From contig DAHY01000030.1 of NCBI GenBank assembly GCA_002498605.1, forward strand, positions 7,183 through 12,802: DNA of 5,620 nt, in the 5' to 3' direction. This DNA is from Methanomassiliicoccaceae archaeon UBA404 (GTDB lineage: Archaea > Thermoplasmatota > Thermoplasmata > Methanomassiliicoccales > Methanomethylophilaceae). Position 1 is the first letter of the stretch, and every line of letters starts with the position of its first letter. Below, in pieces: positions 5,062 to 5,620 of the stretch. The notes beneath the pieces are model-generated. The model was not told the DNA's origin. It saw only the letters and a program-made list of their open reading frames with translations, and did no database searches. The translations under genes were made by a program, and so were the position numbers.

Positions 5062-5538
5062 TCAGATCTTTCTTTTGTAAATGTGGAAAACGATGTCCCC
5101 TCTGGAAATAATTCCCACGAGAACCCCTTTCTCCAATACGGGAACTCTGTTCACTTTGCGTTCAAGCATGGCTTTGAGCACATCAACGATGTTTGCGTCG
5201 GGAGTCGTCGTCAGAACCGTGCGGATCATGATTTCTTCGACTTTGGTGTTGGAGATTTTGTTTGCCGCTTCCTGAAGAATGGAATTCTGATTTGTGGAGT
5301 CGAAAGAATACGAGAGCATCTTTCCTCCTTCTTCGTCCATGTCTTCCTGTTGTCTTACGATGAGCTGCAGCACGTCATCCTCGCTTATGATTCCGATAAG
5401 ATGATTTCTGTTGTCCACTACGGGTGCACCGGAGATGTTGTTGACCGCGAAACGTATCGTGGCCTGTTTTATGCTGTCCCCGGGTTTGAGCGTGACCACC
5501 TGCGTGGTCATTAAATCCCTTACTTTGAGCTCTGCCAT
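5062..5538 (-). CDS. Tandem CBS-domain protein
   Basis: This 158-residue protein consists of two CBS motifs and little else, the minimal Bateman module, which in other proteins binds AMP, ATP, SAM or similar adenosine ligands. CBS1 (about 4-63) starts VRDLMTTQVVTLKPGDS and contains the GAPVVD strand (37-42) and GIISEDDVLQLI (49-60). A charged, Gln/Asp/Glu-rich linker follows (63-100). CBS2 (about 100-154) reads VEEIMIRTVLTTTPDANIVD, RVPVLEKGVLVGIISRGDIV (131-150). No enzymatic or DNA-binding domain is attached, so it probably works as a sensor partner of another protein. It is the first gene of a two-gene unit with the downstream hydrolase (13-base gap). A TATA-like box about 33 bases before the ATG suggests a very short leader. 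Family assignment is secure; ligand and partner are not deducible. Confidence 0.94.
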   Translation of the reverse strand: MAELKVRDLMTTQVVTLKPGDSIKQATIRFAVNNISGAPVVDNRNHLIGIISEDDVLQLIVRQQEDMDEEGGKMLSYSFDSTNQNSILQEAANKISNTKVEEIMIRTVLTTTPDANIVDVLKAMLERKVNRVPVLEKGVLVGIISRGDIVFHIYKRKI

Positions 5539-5565
5539 CGTTTATCACATCACAAATCGGTTTAA

Positions 5566-5576
5566 GTTATATTAAT
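5566..5576 (-). promoter_or_regulatory. Probable TATA-box promoter for the CBS-hydrolase pair
   Basis: On the minus strand an AATTAATATAAC element is centred near 5571, about 33 bases before the CBS start codon. With the usual archaeal distance of about 26 bases from TATA centre to transcript start, the mRNA would begin near 5545, leaving a leader of only a few bases. No strong ribosome site is present. A second TATA-like TTATAAA lies at the very edge (about 5619-5613) and could belong to something outside the window. Confidence 0.5.
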
Positions 5577-5620
5577 TTGTACACAGACACTTCGTTTGCA
5601 TTGGCTTATGTCTTTATAAC

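Noticed and set aside
4924..5514. Plus-strand 196-codon open frame across the hydrolase start and CBS gene
   Set aside because: It is antisense to two genes with clear family motifs, crosses their junction, has no recognisable motif and no promoter or ribosome site of its own.
1..5620. Mobile element, CRISPR array, tRNA or defence system
   Set aside because: No transposase, spaced direct repeats, cloverleaf-like RNA or defence-type domain was seen; every long gene matches a conserved chromosomal family.

Overview
This window looks like chromosomal core DNA from a euryarchaeon. The best guess is a Thermoplasmatota methanogen of the Methanomassiliicoccales type. The archaeal assignment rests on three genes: a pantoate kinase of the archaeal GHMP family (archaea replace bacterial PanC/PanK with pantoate kinase plus phosphopantothenate synthetase), a Gins51-type replication factor with A-then-B domain order, and a small archaeal-type Toprim protein. 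TATA-like boxes about 28-33 bases before start codons, with little or no room for a leader, fit this. The order-level placement is inference from gene content and style only. No methanogenesis gene is visible.

Layout from left to right: a minus-strand run reads DUF167 protein (3365-3069), small Toprim protein (3072-2674), thymidylate kinase (2599-2012), CoaBC (2008-818) and pantoate kinase (821 to beyond the left edge). Two junctions are ATGA overlaps and one gap is only 3 bases, so this is an operon or two overlapping transcription units, with a 74-base break before tmk. A divergent 86-base spacer separates it from the plus-strand gene for Gins51 (3452-4297). Gins51 converges on, and overlaps by 17 bases, a second minus-strand pair: a YycJ/WalJ-type metallo-beta-lactamase-fold hydrolase (5048-4281) preceded by a two-CBS-domain protein (5538-5062). 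The last 82 bases are non-coding and hold a probable promoter for the CBS gene. No stretch above 300 bases lacks a gene.

The genes fall into two themes. Pantoate kinase and CoaBC catalyse steps of coenzyme A synthesis (pantoate to 4-phosphopantoate, then 4'-phosphopantothenate to 4'-phosphopantetheine). The intervening archaeal phosphopantothenate synthetase is not in the window. Thymidylate kinase, Gins51 and possibly the Toprim protein concern dTTP supply and chromosome replication. The DUF167, hydrolase and CBS proteins are conserved but functionally unclear.

I see no mobile element, CRISPR array, tRNA, rRNA or obvious new multi-gene system. The most interesting signals are a long acidic linker in Gins51, a strong internal Shine-Dalgarno plus in-frame ATG within that linker that could yield a separate B-domain fragment, and a triple CGCGGT inverted-repeat arrangement in front of tmk.
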